A stretch of DNA of 64,000 nucleotides from Aselliscus stoliczkanus (GCA_033961575.1 CM066738.1:68743478-68807477); one strand, 5' to 3'. Positions 54,701 to 60,003 are shown, numbered from the stretch's first letter. Made by a program: numbers and translations. The notes: generated from the letters alone by a model not told the origin.

Positions 54701-57700
54701 AGAAGGTTGGGGCAAAGACTATAATAAGAGATAAAGAAGGGTATTACATAATGATAAAATGTCAATTCCAACACGAGGATATAACATTTATTAAATATTT
54801 ATGTACCCAACATAGAAGCAGCTAAATATATAAAGCAAACATTAACAGAAATACAAAGGATCATTAAGAGACTACTATGAACAATTATATACCCACAAAT
54901 TGGACAACTGAACAGAAATAAATTCCTAGGAATATACAACCTATCAAAATTGAATCATTAGGGCCGGCTGAGTGGCATGGTGGTTAAGCACTGGCTTGGG
55001 AATCCAGCGGCCCGGTTCGGGTCCCACATATGAGGGCCAGTGACACTGCCCTCTAAAAAAAAAAAAAAAAAAAAAAAAATTGAATCATTGGGCCGGCCAA
55101 GTGGCATGGTGATTAAGAGCTGGCTTGGCACGCCAGCAGTCTGGGTTCGGATCCCACATATGAGGGCCAGTGACACTGCCCTTAAAAAAAAAAAAATTGA
55201 ATCATGAAGGGCTGGCCGAGTGGCTCAGTTGGTTAAGAGCTTACTCAAGAGTGCGAGCTGAGCTCTGAGCACAGCAGTTCGATGCCAGCCCGAGCTGAGC
55301 TGCCATTGAGCTGCCAACAGGTGGCAGGATGGCTCAGCTTTAAAAAAATTTAAAAAAACAAAATTGAATCATGAAAAAATAGAAAACCTGAATGGATCAG
55401 TAAGGAGAATGAATCAATAATCAAAATCCTCCCAACAAACAAACGTCCAGGACCAGATGGCTTCACTGGTAAATTCTACCAAGAAAAGAATTAATATTAT
55501 CTCTTCTCAAACTCTTCCAAAAAATAGAAGAGCAGGAACATTTCCAAACTCATTTTACAAGGCCAGTATTATCCTGATAACAAAGCCAGACAAGGACATC
55601 ACAAGAAAATTATTGGCCAATATCCCTGATGAACATAGATGCAAATATCCTCAACAAAATATTAGCAAACTGAATTAAACAATAAATTGAAAGAATTGTA
55701 CACCATGATCAAGTGAGATTGATTAAGTGGGTGTAAGGATGATTTAACATCTTCAATCAGTGTGATACACCACACTAAATGAACAATAAAAATCATATGA
55801 CCATCTCAATAGATGCAGAAAAAGCATTTGATAAAATTCAACATCCATTTATGATAAAAACTCTCAACAAAGTGAGTATAGAGAGAACATACCTTGAAAT
55901 AATAAAGGCCATATATGACAAGCCCACACCTAACATAGTGCAATAGTGAAAAGCTGAACTCTCTGAGATCAGAAGCAAATCAAGAATGTCCCCCTTGCCA
56001 TTTTTATTCAACACAGTGTTAGAATAAAATTCTAATTGTCTTAGAATTAGAGCAATTAGACAAGAAAAAAAACAAAAGATATCCAAATTGAAAAGGAAGT
56101 TCAACTGTCACTATTTGCAGATGACATATTATATAAAGAAGACCCTAAAGACTCCATCAAAAAAACTGTTAGAACTAATAAATTAATTCAGTAAAGTTGC
56201 AAGGTATAAAATCAACAAACAAAAATCTGTTGTGTTTCCATACACTATAATGAACTATCAGAAAGAGAAATTAGGAAAATAATTCCATTTATAATGATAT
56301 CAAACAGAATACCTAGGAATAAATTTAACCCAGAAAGTGAAAGATCTGTACACTGAAAACTATAAGACAGTGATGAAAGAAATCAAAGAAGACACAAATA
56401 AGTGCAAGATTATTCTATGCTTATGGATTGGAAGAATTAATATCATTCAAATGTCCATACAACCTGAAGCAATCTACAGATTCAGTGCAATTCCCATCAA
56501 AATCCCAATGTCATTTTTCACAAAAATACAACAAACAATCCTAAAATTTGTATGGAATCACAGAAGACCCCAAGTAGCCAAAGCATACTTGTGAAATAAG
56601 AATAAAGCTGGAGGCATCACACTTCCTGATTTCAAACTATATTACAAAGCTATAGTAATTAAAACACTATAGCATCAGCATAAAAACAGACACATAGATG
56701 GAACAGAATAGACAGCACAGAAATAATGGCCGATTAATTTATGACAAAGGAATCAAGAATATACAGTGGGGAAACGACCATCTCTTCAGTAAATCGTTTT
56801 GGGAAAACTGAACAGCCATATGCAAAAGAATGAAACTGGACCACAATCTTACACATACACAAAAATTAACTCAAAGTGGATTACAGACTTCGATGTAAGA
56901 CCTGAAACCATAAAACTCCTAGAAGAAAACAAGCAGTAAGTTCCTTAACAACTATCTTGGCAATGATTTTTTTGAATTTTACATCAAAAGCAAGACAACA
57001 AAAACAAAAATAAACAAGTGGAACTACATCAAACCAAAAAGCTTACACATAGCAAAGGCAACCATCAATAAACTGAAAACACAGCTTATAAAATGGGAGG
57101 CATTTTTGCAAATCATAAGTCTGATTGGGGACTAATATCCAAAATATATGAAGTCATACAACTCTAGCAAAAAAGCCATCAATCTTATTAAAAGATGGAG
57201 AGATGATCTGAAGACTTTTCCAAAGACATACAGATGGCCAACATCTTTAATGTTAAAGATGCTCAACATCACTAATAATCAGGCACATGCAAATCAAAGC
57301 CACAATGTGATAGCACCTCGCAACTGTTATAATAGTCATTATAAAAAGAAGAGAAAAAAATATAACGAGTACTGGCAAGGATGTGGAGAAAAGGGAACCC
57401 TTGTGCACTGTTGATGGGAATGTAAATTGGTGTAGCCCGTATGCAGATTCCTCAAGAAAACAGTATGCAGATTCCTCAAGAAATTAAAAATAAAACTATC
57501 ATATGATCCAACAATTCCACTTGGGTATTTATCCAAAGAAAATGAAACACTAACTTGAAAAGATACATGCAACCCCCATGTTTATTGCAGCATTATTTAC
57601 AATAGCCAAGACATTGAAGCAACCTAAGTGTCCATCAATGGATAAATGGGTAAAGAAAATGTGATACACACACACAGGCTTTCTCAGCCATAAAAGAGAA

Positions 57701-59078
57701 GGAAATCTTGCCAATCTTGCAATTTGAGACAACATGAATGGACTTTAAAGGCATTATGCTAAGTGAAATAAGTCAGACAGACAAAGACAAATGTAGTATA
57801 TCATATGTGGGACCTAAAAAAAAAAAAGGAACTCAAAGGTACAGAGATCAGATAAGTGGTTGCCAGAGGCAGTAAGTGGTGGGGTGGGCAAAATGGGTGA
57901 AGTGGGTCAAAAGGTACGAACTTCCAGTTATAAAATGAATAAGTTATGGAGATATGGTGTTGATAATACTGTATTGTATATTTGATAGTTGCTTAAGGAG
58001 TAAATCTTAAAAGTTCTCATTACAAGAAAAAAATTGTTTTAAACTATGTATGTATAGTAATGGATGTTAATTAGACATTGTGGTGATCATTTTGCAATGC
58101 AGTTGACCCTTGAACAACACTGGTTTGAACTGCATGGGTCCGCTTATACGCAGATCTTTTTCAATAAATATATAATCAGCACTCCATATCCTCGGGCTTT
58201 ACATCTGCAGATTGAAAACAGTATTTGTATGGAAAACAGTATTTATGATCTGTGGTTGGGAATCTTTGAATGCAGAGGGCTAACCATATGTATTGTTCAA
58301 TGCTATTTTATATTTTGGACCTCGGTATCTGTGGATTTTGGTATCTGCAGAAGGTACTGGAACCAATCCCCTGCAGGTACTGAGGTACAACTCAAATTTT
58401 GGGGGAGTCAAAAGTTAATATGCAGATTTTGGACTATGTAGGGGTTTGGGCATCTCTAACCCTCACATTGCTCAAGGTCAACTGTATATACAAATATCAA
58501 ATCATTTTCTGTACCTGAAAGTAATATATGTCAACTATATCTCAATTTTGTTTACATTAGTGGTATATGGATATTTCAAATATATTGTGCTCAATTTATT
58601 TTTGGTAGTAACTGGGGCACAAAATTATCCATATATCCACTCCACACACATATATTGAATACCTTTGGTGTGTCAGGCACTGGTCCAAGTGCTAAGGGTC
58701 TCAAGAAGCATAAGGAACTCCAGTTGTGGTTAGCTGCAGAGAAGGAACACAAATACCTAAACAAGAAATTATAGTAGAGGGTGACAAATTACCCAGATTT
58801 GTCATTTGTTTGCCTTGTTTGGCCATTTGGGATTTGAGTTAGGACTAGGTTTCCCCAGAATGGGCTCCTTCAAAATGAAACTTATCTTTTACCTAATCTG
58901 AATAAGAGCTTCTAGCCATTTCTTTGAAAAAAATAAACATTTTTGAATGATGTATTTTGGCATCTTTCTATAAAAACATACATGTCCCTTTTTTTGAATT
59001 GTAAATTAATGTTATTCTTTTTAAAAAGCTAACACCTATCCTTTTTCCTCTCTTTTAGTACTATCATCTGCATTATAA
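7268..59078 (+). CDS. COLEC12: COLEC12 (collectin-12, CL-P1/SRCL), eight coding exons, 5' end outside the window
   Basis: The gene encodes a type II membrane scavenger receptor and C-type lectin known from endothelium; the family binds oxidised LDL, microbes and Lewis-type galactose glycans and takes part in uptake and complement activation. Eight exons (7268-7390, 14300-14398, 15153-16199, 37854-38342, 39275-39411, 40660-40769, 50335-50480, 59059-59078) all have AG/GT borders and compatible phases (1,1,1,1,0,2,1). Joined they give 2171 coding bases with no frameshift or internal stop. If the missing upstream coding part is 58 bases, as I recall for human, the protein has 742 residues. Domain order: tail and membrane helix (to about residue 59), coiled-coil stalk (about 61-442), collagen-like region (443-589), linker, lectin domain (606-736). 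The six lectin cysteines fall at 607, 618, 635, 708, 722 and 730. Introns measure about 6.9, 0.75, 21.7, 0.93, 1.25, 9.6 and 8.6 kb. The promoter and the start codon are not in the window. Confidence 0.97.
8430..8655 (+). repeat. MIR-like fragment
   Basis: Contains GGTTTGGAGCCAGGCAGTCC and a degraded remainder ending TTACCTGTGAAATTAATGCC, matching MIR layout loosely. Confidence 0.35.
9226..9330 (+). mobile_element. Short tRNA-derived SINE
   Basis: About 105 bp with GGGCCGACTGAGTGG start, A box and B box (GATTCGGGTCCC), ending CTGCCCTC plus A-tail. The target duplication AAATGAGAAAGGTTT is perfect at 9211-9225 and 9328-9342. Confidence 0.95.
9520..9880 (+). repeat. L2-like fragment
   Basis: Sequence runs through CTTGTCCTATTGCCTGGAAT, a CTCC..TTCATGTCTCACTTAG block and an end ACCCAATAAAGTTTACTGAA, the usual L2 3' order. 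Confidence 0.6.
11412..11635 (+). repeat. MIR element
   Basis: Shows the MIR core: GGAAGTTACTGAACATCTCC, GAGCCTCAGTTTCTTCAACT, GTAAAATAGGAG and the 3' end CACTCAATAAATACAGG. Confidence 0.85.
12520..12900 (-). repeat. L2-like fragment, antisense
   Basis: Order of blocks (TATTGAACACCTATAAGAGC, GAGCTAAGAGCTGGAGACAA, GGATCTTATAGTAAACAAG, then the AGGAAAGACTTCCTACAGGAAG and GAGTCTTGAAGAGC blocks) matches an inverted L2 3' half. Confidence 0.55.
13638..14004. mobile_element. Tigger-type non-autonomous DNA transposon
   Basis: The 367-bp element has terminal inverted repeats CAGATGCTCC... and ...GGGGACCATCTG and is flanked by TA at 13636-13637 and 14005-14006, the Tc1/mariner-Tigger target. Internal sequence (AATGCATTTAATATGCCTAA and so on) matches a Tigger-related mammalian MITE I recognise but cannot name with certainty. 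Confidence 0.8.
14300..14398 (+). CDS. COLEC12: COLEC12 exon: membrane-proximal stalk (residues 61-93)
   Basis: The acceptor TCTTAG precedes 14300 and the donor GTAATC follows 14398. It is 99 bp long, phase 1 to phase 1, and reads [20 protein letters not shown] then the start of a heptad-rich stalk. It contains the first in-frame methionine downstream of the membrane helix (residue 65), which matters if any transcript starts inside the gene. Confidence 0.95.
15153..16199 (+). CDS. COLEC12: COLEC12 exon: long coiled-coil stalk (residues 94-442)
   Basis: This is the largest exon, 1047 bp (349 codons), with acceptor TTATTCCAG and donor GTGAGT at 16200, phase 1 to phase 1. The translation is rich in L, Q, N, K and E with heptad spacing and many N-glycosylation sequons (for example NNS and NKT near its start), as expected for the trimerising, glycosylated stalk that holds the lectin heads off the membrane. 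It ends FTILQG, directly before the collagen exon. No stop or frameshift is present. Confidence 0.97.
16225..16690 (+). repeat. Old interspersed repeat, copy 1 of a pair
   Basis: Begins TTAGTTATTTATTTGCTGTA and shares layout with 17625-18175: a CTCA..GTTTCTG block, a GGCTCAGTATCTC/AGGCTGCAG block and an AAGGGGGAGGG block near the end. The family is a mammalian LTR- or L1-type repeat that I do not name. Confidence 0.5.
17041..17482 (+). mobile_element. Long tRNA-derived SINE
   Basis: Head AGAGCCGGCCGAATGGCGTG, B box GGTTCGGATCCC, body with ATGGTGAACAACAGCTCCAC, GTGAGCTGCCGTGAGCCACC and tail CCAATAAAATCTTACAAATA. The flanks (…ATTATTAG and …AAATATTAG) look like a degraded target duplication. 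Confidence 0.88.
17625..18175 (+). repeat. Old interspersed repeat, copy 2 of a pair
   Basis: Runs from GTATTAATTTCCTGTCATGC through CTCGCAGTTTCTGTGGGTTA and CTGTCAGCCAGAGACTACTC to GGGGGAGGGATTACACAAGG. Same family and orientation as 16225-16690. Confidence 0.5.
19506..19700 (-). repeat. MIR element, antisense
   Basis: Inverted MIR core: AGATGAGGAAACTAAGGCAT, AGAGAGGTTCAAG and the 5' part ending GTCCATGCTGCTAACCCC. Confidence 0.85.
19800..19845. repeat. (GT)n microsatellite
   Basis: About 22 uninterrupted GT units. Confidence 0.98.
21015..21496 (+). mobile_element. Long tRNA-derived SINE
   Basis: Full long form with A-tail, flanked by the perfect target duplication AAGTAAAAGCT at 21004-21014 and 21497-21507. 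Confidence 0.95.
21819..21970 (+). repeat. MIR element
   Basis: Contains GAGCTCTGGAATCAGATAGC, the degraded CTCTATTTCCATCTGTACC block and AAAGCACTTAGTGCAGTGCC. Confidence 0.75.
22240..22430 (-). repeat. MIR element, antisense
   Basis: Inverted MIR core with GGGAACTGAGGCACAGAGAG and GAGTAACTTATCCATGC. Confidence 0.75.
22450..22700 (-). repeat. L2-like fragment, antisense
   Basis: Contains GACATTTGAGCTGGACCTTG, AAAGATGAACAGGAAGG and an AGGCATTTTGAAGGC block in the order of an inverted L2. Confidence 0.45.
23454..23791 (+). mobile_element. Long tRNA-derived SINE with internal deletion
   Basis: Head GGGGCCAGCCAAGTGGCATG; the 3' half lacks the stretch between GATGTCCTCC and ATTCCCCAATAAAATC. 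Target duplication TTGCTTCTG at 23445-23453 and 23792-23800. Confidence 0.92.
24908..25045. repeat. 75-bp tandem duplication
   Basis: The block starting ACTATTTTATAGGCACAGGT occurs at 24908 and again at 24983 with only one mismatch over about 60 shared bases. It is not part of a repeat I recognise. Confidence 0.9.
27404..27451. repeat. (ATT)n tail of L1 no. 2
   Basis: Runs of TTATTATTATT mark the 3' tail of the antisense L1. Confidence 0.85.
28052..28170 (-). mobile_element. Short tRNA-derived SINE in L1 no. 2
   Basis: Antisense, ending GGCCAGCCCGGG-like on the right; target duplication TGTACCACAATTTCTT perfect at 28036-28051 and 28171-28186. Confidence 0.95.
28415..28486. repeat. 36-bp perfect tandem duplication in L1 no. 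2 ORF2
   Basis: GTTCCCTTTTCTCCACAACA and the following bases to TTGTTT occur twice in succession (28415-28450, 28451-28486). In the minus-strand frame this repeats the 12-residue block [12 protein letters not shown]. Confidence 0.9.
30078..30481 (-). mobile_element. Long tRNA-derived SINE in L1 no. 2
   Basis: Antisense long form with T-rich tail, AAGATTTTATTGGGGAATTG, and terminal GGCCGGCCC. L1 flanks resume with ATCATGATTTTTATTTTTC against ATCATATGA on the left, a degraded duplication. Confidence 0.9.
30790..30898 (-). mobile_element. Short tRNA-derived SINE in L1 no. 2
   Basis: Antisense; target duplication AGGTATTAATTCTTT perfect at 30775-30789 and 30899-30913. Confidence 0.95.
31311..31746 (-). 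mobile_element. Long tRNA-derived SINE in L1 no. 2
   Basis: Antisense long form from the T-run to GGCTGGCCC. About 20 bases of L1 present in the first L1 are missing at its left junction, so no target duplication is seen. Confidence 0.88.
32915..33750 (-). pseudogene. L1 no. 2 ORF1 remnant
   Basis: Minus-strand pieces 33750-33562 ([20 protein letters not shown]) and 33349-32915 ([20 protein letters not shown]) of the ORF1 protein; a T-rich interval around 33360-33545 breaks the frame. Confidence 0.85.
34305..34483 (+). mobile_element. tRNA-derived SINE, third type (CTCAGTTGG head)
   Basis: Head GGGCCGGCCTAGTGGCTCAG, body CCCGAGCTGAGCAGCTGCTG and GCTGCCAACAGGAGACAGG, then A-rich tail with GAA and GAAA runs. 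Flanks AAGCCCCAGG and AAGACCCAGG form an imperfect duplication. Confidence 0.88.
35168..35580 (+). mobile_element. Long tRNA-derived SINE in L1 no. 2 5' UTR
   Basis: Head GGGCCAGCTGAATGGCGCGT and end CCCCAGTAAAATCTTAAAAT; flanks AAAAGAGACAAAG and AAAAGAGACACAA are an imperfect target duplication. Confidence 0.9.
35791..35990 (+). mobile_element. Two abutting SINE pieces
   Basis: A 40-base SINE head (GGGCGGGCCAAGTGGATCAT, 35791-35830) is followed at 35831 by a second, complete short SINE head and body (GGACCTGCCAAGTGGCGTGG to CTGCCCTCT) and A-rich tail. Either a SINE landed in a SINE or a partial duplication occurred. Confidence 0.8.
37345..37425 (+). repeat. Old MIR/L2-type 3' end
   Basis: Contains ACACAGTGCTTGTCATATAA and GTTAATAAATATTTGTC, the generic 3' end of these families. 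Confidence 0.4.
37854..38342 (+). CDS. COLEC12: COLEC12 exon: collagen-like domain (residues 443-605)
   Basis: 489 bp, acceptor TTTTAG, donor GTAAGT at 38343, phase 1 to phase 1. It encodes 49 consecutive Gly-X-Y triplets without interruption (residues 443-589) and then a 16-residue proline/alanine linker. The N-terminal half contains clusters of lysine and arginine such as [12 protein letters not shown]; basic collagen patches are the ligand-binding surface for polyanions and modified LDL in scavenger receptors of this type. The exon is much more GC-rich than its surroundings because of Gly/Pro codons, and this produces long spurious open frames on the other strand. Confidence 0.97.
38343..39274. 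other. COLEC12 intron (0.93 kb)
   Basis: No repeat or gene recognised; acceptor tract of the following exon lies at its end. Confidence 0.6.
39275..39411 (+). CDS. COLEC12: COLEC12 exon: start of C-type lectin domain (residues 606-651)
   Basis: Acceptor TTTCTAG before 39275 and donor GTATGT at 39412; enters phase 1, leaves phase 0; 137 bp. It reads [20 protein letters not shown] and onward, giving the first lectin disulphide pair (C607-C618) and C635. Position 608 is Leu here; I recall Pro in the human protein (C-P-P-H-W), so this may be a lineage change. Confidence 0.95.
39412..40659. other. COLEC12 intron (1.25 kb) with two MIR fragments
   Basis: An antisense MIR (about 39870-40080, with TTTTGCAAATAAGAAAAGTG) and a sense MIR (about 40165-40355, with CAGCTCAGCCACTTGCTATC and GGACACGGTGCCTGGC, internally expanded by repeated ACAAATGTTGT) fill most of it. 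Confidence 0.7.
40660..40769 (+). CDS. COLEC12: COLEC12 exon: middle of C-type lectin domain (residues 652-687)
   Basis: Acceptor TTTTTCAG before 40660, donor GTGAGT at 40770; phase 0 in, phase 2 out; 110 bp. It contains the conserved WIGL core (HWIGLTD) and the WKWLDG motif of C-type lectin domains. The last codon is split with the next exon (AA then A, Lys688). Confidence 0.95.
42895..43050 (+). repeat. MIR element
   Basis: GTCTGGGTTCCAGGCCTGAA, CTGCATGACCTTGTGCAAGT and a degraded CTCATCTAAAACAATATT block follow MIR order. Confidence 0.7.
43072..43120. repeat. (CA)n microsatellite
   Basis: About 24 CA units. Confidence 0.97.
43153..43297 (-). mobile_element. tRNA-derived SINE, third type, antisense
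   Basis: Target duplication TGTATAGACATTTT perfect at 43139-43152 and 43298-43311; right end GCCACTCGGCTGGCCC. Confidence 0.93.
43500..43611 (+). mobile_element. Short tRNA-derived SINE
   Basis: Head GGGCCGGCCGAGTGGTGCGG, end CTGCCCTC plus A-tail. Target duplication AAAATTTGTATGTTTTT perfect at 43483-43499 and 43612-43628. Confidence 0.96.
44618..44648. repeat. (CA)n microsatellite
   Basis: ACACACATGCACACACACAC and further CA units directly upstream of the candidate cryptic exon. Confidence 0.85.
44682..44777 (+). other. Candidate cryptic cassette exon in the lectin-domain intron
   Basis: A pyrimidine-rich tract (TCCTTATTTTTCTCATTTC) and CACAG precede 44682, and GTGAGT follows 44777. The segment is 96 bp, a multiple of three. 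If spliced between the neighbouring COLEC12 exons (phase 2) it is open and would add 32 residues. There is no proof that it is used. Confidence 0.25.
44886..44998 (+). mobile_element. Short tRNA-derived SINE
   Basis: Head GGGCCGGCCGAGTGGCGCGG; the target duplication AAAAGTCTGACTTCCAG occurs on both sides (ending 44885 and 45016). Confidence 0.95.
45017..46165 (+). mobile_element. L1 ORF2 fragment, sense, old, split by a SINE
   Basis: Sequences such as GGAGATTTCAACATTCTCCT, GGCCATCAAATAAGTCTCAA, TTTTGGAAATTAAAGGACAC and AGCTAAAACAGTGTTTAGAA follow the order of L1 ORF2 between the endonuclease and reverse transcriptase. The SINE at 45145-45615 interrupts it. It is heavily decayed. Confidence 0.8.
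45145..45615 (+). mobile_element. Long tRNA-derived SINE with a CTCAGTTGG-type head (chimeric form)
   Basis: The head (GCCAAGTGGCTCAGTTGGTA) resembles the third SINE type while the body and tail are those of the long form (GTGAACAACATCTC to CCCAATAAAATC). Target duplication AAAACAAGAAGG perfect at 45133-45144 and 45616-45627. Confidence 0.93.
46325..47253 (-). mobile_element. L1 element no. 3, 5'-truncated, antisense
   Basis: Plus strand begins with (ATT)n (46325-46355) and L1 3' UTR, and ends within ORF2 C-terminal sequence (minus strand [20 protein letters not shown], about 47245) where it diverges from the other L1s at GGGTCA. About 0.8 kb excluding the SINE at 46627-46734. Confidence 0.9.
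46627..46734 (+). mobile_element. Short tRNA-derived SINE in L1 no. 3
   Basis: Head GGGCCGGCCGAGTGGCGCGG, end CTGCCCTC plus A-tail. Target duplication ATATTTAC at 46619-46626 and 46735-46742. One of the least diverged copies. Confidence 0.95.
48750..48950 (+). repeat. L2-like fragment
   Basis: Block order GGGCTGGGTCTCTGCC, CACCTAGAATTATCCCTGGC, CAGAGTACATGCTCTGTGGC matches an L2 3' end. Confidence 0.5.
49769..49818. repeat. (GT)n microsatellite with GC interruptions
   Basis: GTGTGTGTGTCTGTGTGTGT and on to GTGCGTGCGTGCACATGTG. Confidence 0.95.
50335..50480 (+). CDS. COLEC12: COLEC12 exon: sugar- and calcium-binding part of lectin domain (residues 688-736)
   Basis: Acceptor GTTATAAG before 50335, donor GTAAGC at 50481; 146 bp, phase 2 in, phase 1 out. 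It holds the QPD motif at 694-696 (galactose-type specificity), E706, and the WND motif at 717-719, which together form the main calcium/sugar site, plus cysteines 708, 722 and 730. All expected ligands are intact, so the domain should be functional. Tyr700 replaces the His I remember in human (NWGHGHG). Confidence 0.96.
50520..50700 (+). repeat. MIR element
   Basis: CAGTCCTGGTTCTGCCACTT, ACTAGCTGGGCAG, TTGTTGTGAGGACATAATAA and the end GTACTCAACAAATGTTAAAC form a nearly complete MIR. Confidence 0.85.
50790..50905 (-). repeat. L2-like fragment, antisense
   Basis: GTATTTATTGACCATTTACT and GGGCCAGATGCTATGCTAAA are an inverted L2 3' end. Confidence 0.5.
51030..51267 (+). repeat. Old L1-type 3' end with 46-bp tandem duplication
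   Basis: The phrase GTGAATATTATAAAAACCAA then TGAATTGTATACTTTAA occurs at about 51137 and 51183. The sequence and the following TTATGTGATATGTGAATAAC resemble the 3' end of old L1 (L1M-type) elements. Confidence 0.55.
51283..51736 (+). mobile_element. Long tRNA-derived SINE
   Basis: Long form with a 20-base A-tail. Target duplication AAAAAGTTGGTGGGG (51268-51282) and AAAAAGTTGGCGGGG (51737-51751), one mismatch. Confidence 0.95.
51780..52275 (+). repeat. ~352-bp repeated unit in the L1 no. 4 5' UTR
   Basis: Two units share CCTCTGCC, ATCTGGTGCCCTG, GCTCTAGTGGCCAG in the same order, starting near 51786 and 52138. Confidence 0.7.
52568..53260 (+). pseudogene. L1 no. 4 ORF1 remnant
   Basis: In-frame pieces read [20 protein letters not shown] (52654 onward, coiled-coil start) and [20 protein letters not shown] with [20 protein letters not shown] (53058 onward). 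Several frameshifts. Confidence 0.8.
54072..54605. mobile_element. Mariner-derived fold-back element inside L1 no. 4
   Basis: 534 bp flanked by TA (54070-54071, 54606-54607); removing the element and one TA restores the normal L1 order CCATCTATATGCTGCC. Left arm GTGTGATCAAAAACTATGGT (from 54076) and the inverted right end GTGTGATCAAACAATATACT match over roughly 140 bases. The minus strand from about 54440 to 54110 resembles the C-terminal part of a mariner transposase ([14 protein letters not shown], then [13 protein letters not shown]). Confidence 0.88.
54961..55075 (+). mobile_element. Short tRNA-derived SINE, first of three stacked copies
   Basis: Head GGGCCGGCTGAGTGGCATGG and long A-tail; flanked by AAAATTGAATCAT at 54946-54958 and 55076-55088. 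Confidence 0.95.
55090..55192 (+). mobile_element. Short tRNA-derived SINE, second of three stacked copies
   Basis: Head GGGCCGGCCAAGTGGCATGG; flanked by AAAATTGAATCAT at 55076-55088 and 55193-55205. Confidence 0.95.
55209..55359 (+). mobile_element. tRNA-derived SINE, third type, third of three stacked copies
   Basis: Head GGGCTGGCCGAGTGGCTCAG; flanked by AAAATTGAATCATGAA at 55193-55208 and 55360-55375. Confidence 0.95.
57442..57485. repeat. Short tandem duplication in L1 no. 4
   Basis: ATGCAGATTCCTCAAGAAA occurs twice in succession (near 57441 and 57465). Confidence 0.85.
58100..58484. mobile_element. Tigger-type MITE (MER2-like) in the L1 no. 4 3' UTR
   Basis: 385 bp beginning CAGTTGACCCTTGAACAACA and ending TTGCTCAAGGTCAACTG, the MER2 termini as I recall them. 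TA follows at 58485; on the left the expected TA is TG, one substitution. Outside it the L1 3' UTR reads through (…TTTTGCAA / TATACAAATATC…). Confidence 0.85.
58600..58790 (-). repeat. L2-like fragment, antisense
   Basis: TATTGAATACCTTTGGTGTG, CAGGCACTGGTCCAAGTGCT and ACACAAATACCTAAACAAG match an inverted L2. Confidence 0.6.
59059..59078 (+). CDS. COLEC12: COLEC12 last coding exon (VLSSAL, stop)
   Basis: After the pyrimidine-rich acceptor CTCTTTTAG, 20 coding bases finish the protein with LSSAL and TAA at 59076-59078; the first Val codon is split with the previous exon. The C-terminal LSSAL matches the known COLEC12 end as I remember it. The exon continues as the 3' UTR. Confidence 0.94.
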
Positions 59079-59661
59079 TGGACTGTGATATAATAACACA
59101 AGCAAATTTTCGGACGGTTCTCAAAGGCAAAGGATACTTCTTTCTGATTGCATCACCTTCTCACCAGATTGAAAAAAAGCACTGAAAACCAATTACTGAA
59201 AAACTTGAGAGCTAATGATCTTTACCATCTACCATTACTCAAGGACTTTGGAACTAAAATGTTCCCGCAATATGAGATATTGATTTTCAGTATGCAAATG
59301 GACTGAATCACATAGATTTTTTTTTCAGCCAGTAACTAACTGTACAGTTATGCAAATCATATCTTCCAAAGTATGGAATGCTCCAATCATAAAAAGATTG
59401 TCACTGGTTGTTGAGCTTTAGGAAGAACTTAAACATATACTGTGTAAACAGTACCTTATATTTCTAAAATCCCAAATGTAGGAAAAATATGCAGACATAG
59501 AGCTATATAGGCTAACTCTTAATTATATGAAATATACTTAAAGAGCTTTTAAAACTGTATTTTTGTACAAAATATTTGCCTTTTTTATAATTTTTTTCCT
59601 TTTGTGTGTGTGTCATTTTACCAATATAATACATGGAGCCAAAGAAAACAATAATGGTACT

Positions 59662-59667
59662 AATAAA
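59662..59667 (+). terminator. Polyadenylation signal AATAAA (proximal)
   Basis: Canonical AATAAA about 585 bases after the COLEC12 stop codon; a T-rich stretch follows downstream. Confidence 0.5.
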
Positions 59668-59740
59668 AACTCATAGGGTTTCTTGTCAGATTTAATTCTA
59701 CCCAGTGGCAAAGAATTTTTTTCAGTTCTGGTTTAAAAAT

Positions 59741-59746
59741 AATAAA
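59741..59746 (+). terminator. Polyadenylation signal AATAAA (distal)
   Basis: Second canonical AATAAA, followed within 15 bases by GT-rich sequence (ATGTATGTGTATAC), a good downstream element. Likely the main 3' end of COLEC12. Confidence 0.6.
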
Positions 59747-59981
59747 TGTATGTGTATACATATATATTTTTTAATGTATCCTTTCCTCAGAGAAGTCAAT
59801 CACTTGAAATGTCTAGAAGTACCTTTACAAATTTCGCCACTGTAGGTCAAGCCTAAGTGCGGGGGACCAGCCTCTGCGAGTCCAGAGATTCCCTCAGGTG
59901 AAGACGGCGTCAGTGAGGGAAGAAAAGAAAGAAGGGAGAGAGTGGAGACACGGGGGGAGTTTCAGAGAAGAAGTGTCACAC

Positions 59982-59987
59982 TTTATT
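59982..59987 (-). terminator. Polyadenylation signal of the solo LTR
   Basis: Minus-strand AATAAA, 17 bases beyond the TATA box. Confidence 0.65.
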
Positions 59988-60003
59988 GTTACAGCATGTC
60001 CCT

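Larger units (their letters stand above)
53964..57600 (+). pseudogene. L1 no. 4 ORF2 remnant
   Basis: Endonuclease start ([20 protein letters not shown], 53967), LQEIHL at 54613, reverse-transcriptase sequences 55440-56200 and C-terminal [20 protein letters not shown] (56487 onward). Many stops, plus a mariner and three SINE insertions. Confidence 0.85.
51752..58552 (+). mobile_element. L1 element no. 4, older subfamily, sense, near full-length
   Basis: 5' UTR with a ~352-bp repeated unit (51780-52270), ORF1 remnant (about 52560-53260), ORF2 remnant (about 53960-57600), and a 3' UTR resembling L1MA-type ends (CAAATATCAAATCATTTTCT, GTCAACTATATCTCAA) to about 58552. It is interrupted by a mariner element (54072-54605), three stacked SINEs (54961-55359) and a Tigger MITE (58100-58484). 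Much more decayed than the antisense L1s. Confidence 0.88.
50481..59058. other. COLEC12 last intron (8.6 kb), mostly L1
   Basis: A MIR near the start, an L1-type 3' end, then a long sense L1 with nested insertions. 58790-59058 shows nothing recognisable except the acceptor tract. Confidence 0.75.
59079..59770 (+). other. COLEC12: COLEC12 3' untranslated region
   Basis: AT-rich sequence directly after the stop codon, free of any recognisable transposable element, running to two polyadenylation signals at 59662-59667 and 59741-59746. The exact cleavage site cannot be read from sequence, so the end given is approximate. Confidence 0.75.

Noticed and set aside
54961..55359. tRNA-like A and B boxes as functional tRNA genes here and in the other SINEs
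   Set aside because: The sequences do not complete a tRNA cloverleaf, carry A-tails and have target duplications, so they are SINEs.
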